Positions 20,768-22,174 of a stretch of DNA of 22,174 nt are shown piece by piece (the stretch's first letter is position 1; each line of letters opens with the position of its first letter). Source of the stretch: Gallionellaceae bacterium UBA6222 (lineage in GTDB: Bacteria > Pseudomonadota > Gammaproteobacteria > Burkholderiales > Gallionellaceae); contig DISA01000010.1 in NCBI GenBank assembly GCA_002421915.1, forward strand, positions 968 through 23,141. The letters are read 5' to 3'. The translations under genes were made by a program, and so were the position numbers. Below the pieces are notes generated by a model. It was given only the letters and a program-made list of their open reading frames with translations. It was not told the DNA's origin and did no database searches.

Positions 20768-22174
20768 TCATAGTTTTGCCGTCTCATTGATAAAGTGGTT
20801 CATTCGCTCTGCCAGTGCTGTACGGCGGCTCTGTAAAAAATCTCTGTATCGTTCTGTTGCCCAAAGTTCTGAATCAGTTGGTACGCACTGACTGTGGAGT
20901 GCATCTTCTCCTTGCTTGGTGACTATATCAACGAGGTAGCCTGTTGCCTCTTTATTGCTGATACGCCGATTAGTCTGTCCAGTGATAAAGGCCATATTGG
21001 CTATTTCATTGATTTCGCCAGTTTCATACCCACATTCTTTCAGGAGTGATTTTGGGATGATGTGATGCCATTGAATGAAGTGCAGCTTTCCCTGATGAGT
21101 CAGCGACAAACCAAGGCCGCTATACCAGTCTTTGGCTCCAGAAGCCTTCAGCGCAAGGTATGACAGAGAGAATAGGGGGCTATTCACTCCGCGCCCCGCT
21201 AGATCGCCGGGTTCAATGTTCAGTCTGCCGAACTGACGCCTTACTGGCTCCAGTAGCCCACCCACATCGCCAGTTTTGAAAATTATGGATAAGTCTTCAT
21301 TGAGCAAACTTTCAGTTGAACCACGCGAATATCGGCCGCGAGCATTGGCGACCAGCAGCCAGTGCAACAGTTTGTTCTGCTCGTCTGCAGTCAGTTTGTT
21401 GTCTTTGACACGGCTTACTGCTGCAAGGACATGAATGAACATCGGCGAAGACAACAGAGATTCATCTTCAATTCCGGCATTGGTGCGAAGGAAGTTAATG
21501 GCAAAGCGCAGTCCTTCTTGGGCTTGCTTCCATCCTTCCTTGAGCGCATCAATTGGGGTGCTGGCAACACTTCGGAACAAACATTGTTTTGTTGCAAAAA
21601 TTACTATGCCCCTTACCAACTGGCCAAGTTCGATAGTGAACCAGCTCTGCTCACATTCGTCCTGAAATCTCTCTAAGTCCTTTAACAGGTTGGGCCAGCG
21701 CGAGGTCATCTGTGCGAGTGCGAGGTCGGAGGATCGTAGCTTCGCCCCAAGGGAATTCACTCGCACGAAAATCTCCGTCACCTCCTCATAGCTCATGCTG
21801 CGTTCCAATACATGAACTACATATTGATATTGTTTGATGGAGCGGAGTTTCTTCAGACGGTCGGAATATTTCTGGAAGCGAGGATCATCCCAAGATTGAA
21901 TTCCAGATTTCTTCAATAGTTTTGTGTCATCGGTCGATTGAAAGACTTCACTTACTGACACCCATTGTGGTTGCGAAAGTAGGTTTTTGCTCGATACTAC
22001 AAAGGTGCGGCGATTTAGCTTTTCCTGAAGGCCTGTTTCACCTTCTTCGCTTTCTTCGTTTTCGTCTGACAATTCATCATCCGGCGTTACGGGTGACACC
22101 TCATCGCTGTCCACCTCAATGATGTCTACTGGTGGGCCATCCGGATGTTCTAGCAGCCCGTCGGACTTCCCCCC
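20768..22174 (-). CDS. DUF262/GmrSD-like protein with HNH-type motif (N-terminus outside window)
   Basis: The frame is open to the window edge on the minus strand, so this is the C-terminal 468 or so residues; the true start, and the DGQQR motif of the DUF262 nuclease domain, should lie beyond 22174. Visible parts: an acidic low-complexity stretch (DDELSDENEESEEGE), YEEVTEIFVRVNSLGAKLRSSDLALAQ (typical end of a DUF262 domain), a long helical middle, and WHHIIPKSLL (codons at about 21041-21073) with following INEIANMAFITGQTNRRISN, an HNH/DUF1524-like nuclease region. GmrSD enzymes are type IV restriction systems against modified DNA. Its lower G+C than neighbouring genes suggests transfer. It could also be another DUF262 defence protein. 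Confidence 0.8.
   Translation of the reverse strand, partial: GGKSDGLLEHPDGPPVDIIEVDSDEVSPVTPDDELSDENEESEEGETGLQEKLNRRTFVVSSKNLLSQPQWVSVSEVFQSTDDTKLLKKSGIQSWDDPRFQKYSDRLKKLRSIKQYQYVVHVLERSMSYEEVTEIFVRVNSLGAKLRSSDLALAQMTSRWPNLLKDLERFQDECEQSWFTIELGQLVRGIVIFATKQCLFRSVASTPIDALKEGWKQAQEGLRFAINFLRTNAGIEDESLLSSPMFIHVLAAVSRVKDNKLTADEQNKLLHWLLVANARGRYSRGSTESLLNEDLSIIFKTGDVGGLLEPVRRQFGRLNIEPGDLAGRGVNSPLFSLSYLALKASGAKDWYSGLGLSLTHQGKLHFIQWHHIIPKSLLKECGYETGEINEIANMAFITGQTNRRISNKEATGYLVDIVTKQGEDALHSQCVPTDSELWATERYRDFLQSRRTALAERMNHFINETAKL

Overview
The window reads as a chromosomal segment of a Gram-negative betaproteobacterium. The dapA-bamC-metallo-beta-lactamase order, the E. coli-like CheY/CheZ pair together with CheV, an outer-membrane YfaZ-type barrel and several small lipoproteins all fit. 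Something near Nitrosomonadales/Gallionellaceae is a reasonable guess, but this is inferred from gene style only. Most of the window is moderately GC-rich and densely coded; the right end (from about 20.6 kb) is visibly more AT-rich.

Positions 1-6703 (+) hold a chemotaxis operon: cheV (5' end cut off by the window), cheY, cheZ, cheA, a soluble chemoreceptor with a C-terminal zinc-binding CZB domain, cheR and cheB. CheB is only the methylesterase domain and CheA has no recognisable P2 docking domain, so the adaptation branch seems to lack phosphorylation feedback, while CheY/CheZ/CheV keep the excitation branch. The three larger gaps in this operon carry short palindromic REP-like elements whose right end supplies or neighbours the next gene's Shine-Dalgarno sequence. 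Between cheB and the next gene are a promoter-like sequence, a run of hairpins that may be a structured RNA, and tRNA-Ser(UGA).

Positions 7094-9753 carry a yfaZ-like outer-membrane gene converging on feoAB (ferrous iron uptake, minus strand) at a shared bidirectional terminator. Positions 9863-12096 (+) are dapA, a short single-domain bamC and a YycJ-like metallo-beta-lactamase gene, ending at a second bidirectional terminator. A small Ala-rich repeat lipoprotein and an uncharacterised gene follow on the minus strand. Positions 13234-14639 (+) form a tight bcp-slyD-rhodanese lipoprotein operon.

Positions 14650-18478 (-) contain a UMF1-type MFS transporter, a GpsA-like glycerol-3-phosphate dehydrogenase, a MurG-like glycosyltransferase and an uncharacterised gene, probably transcribed together or in two units. 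Then come a truncated DUF1653 remnant, a DUF3301 gene, a secreted Gly/Met-rich protein (-), a gene-poor stretch, and a stand-alone CBS-pair protein bracketed by two copies of a 34-bp repeat. The right edge is the C-terminal part of a large DUF262/GmrSD-like protein with an HNH-type motif, probably the border of a horizontally acquired defence region. No complete new system is visible; the best leads are the chemotaxis wiring, the palindromic elements, the RNA-like hairpins before tRNA-Ser and the truncated defence gene at the edge.
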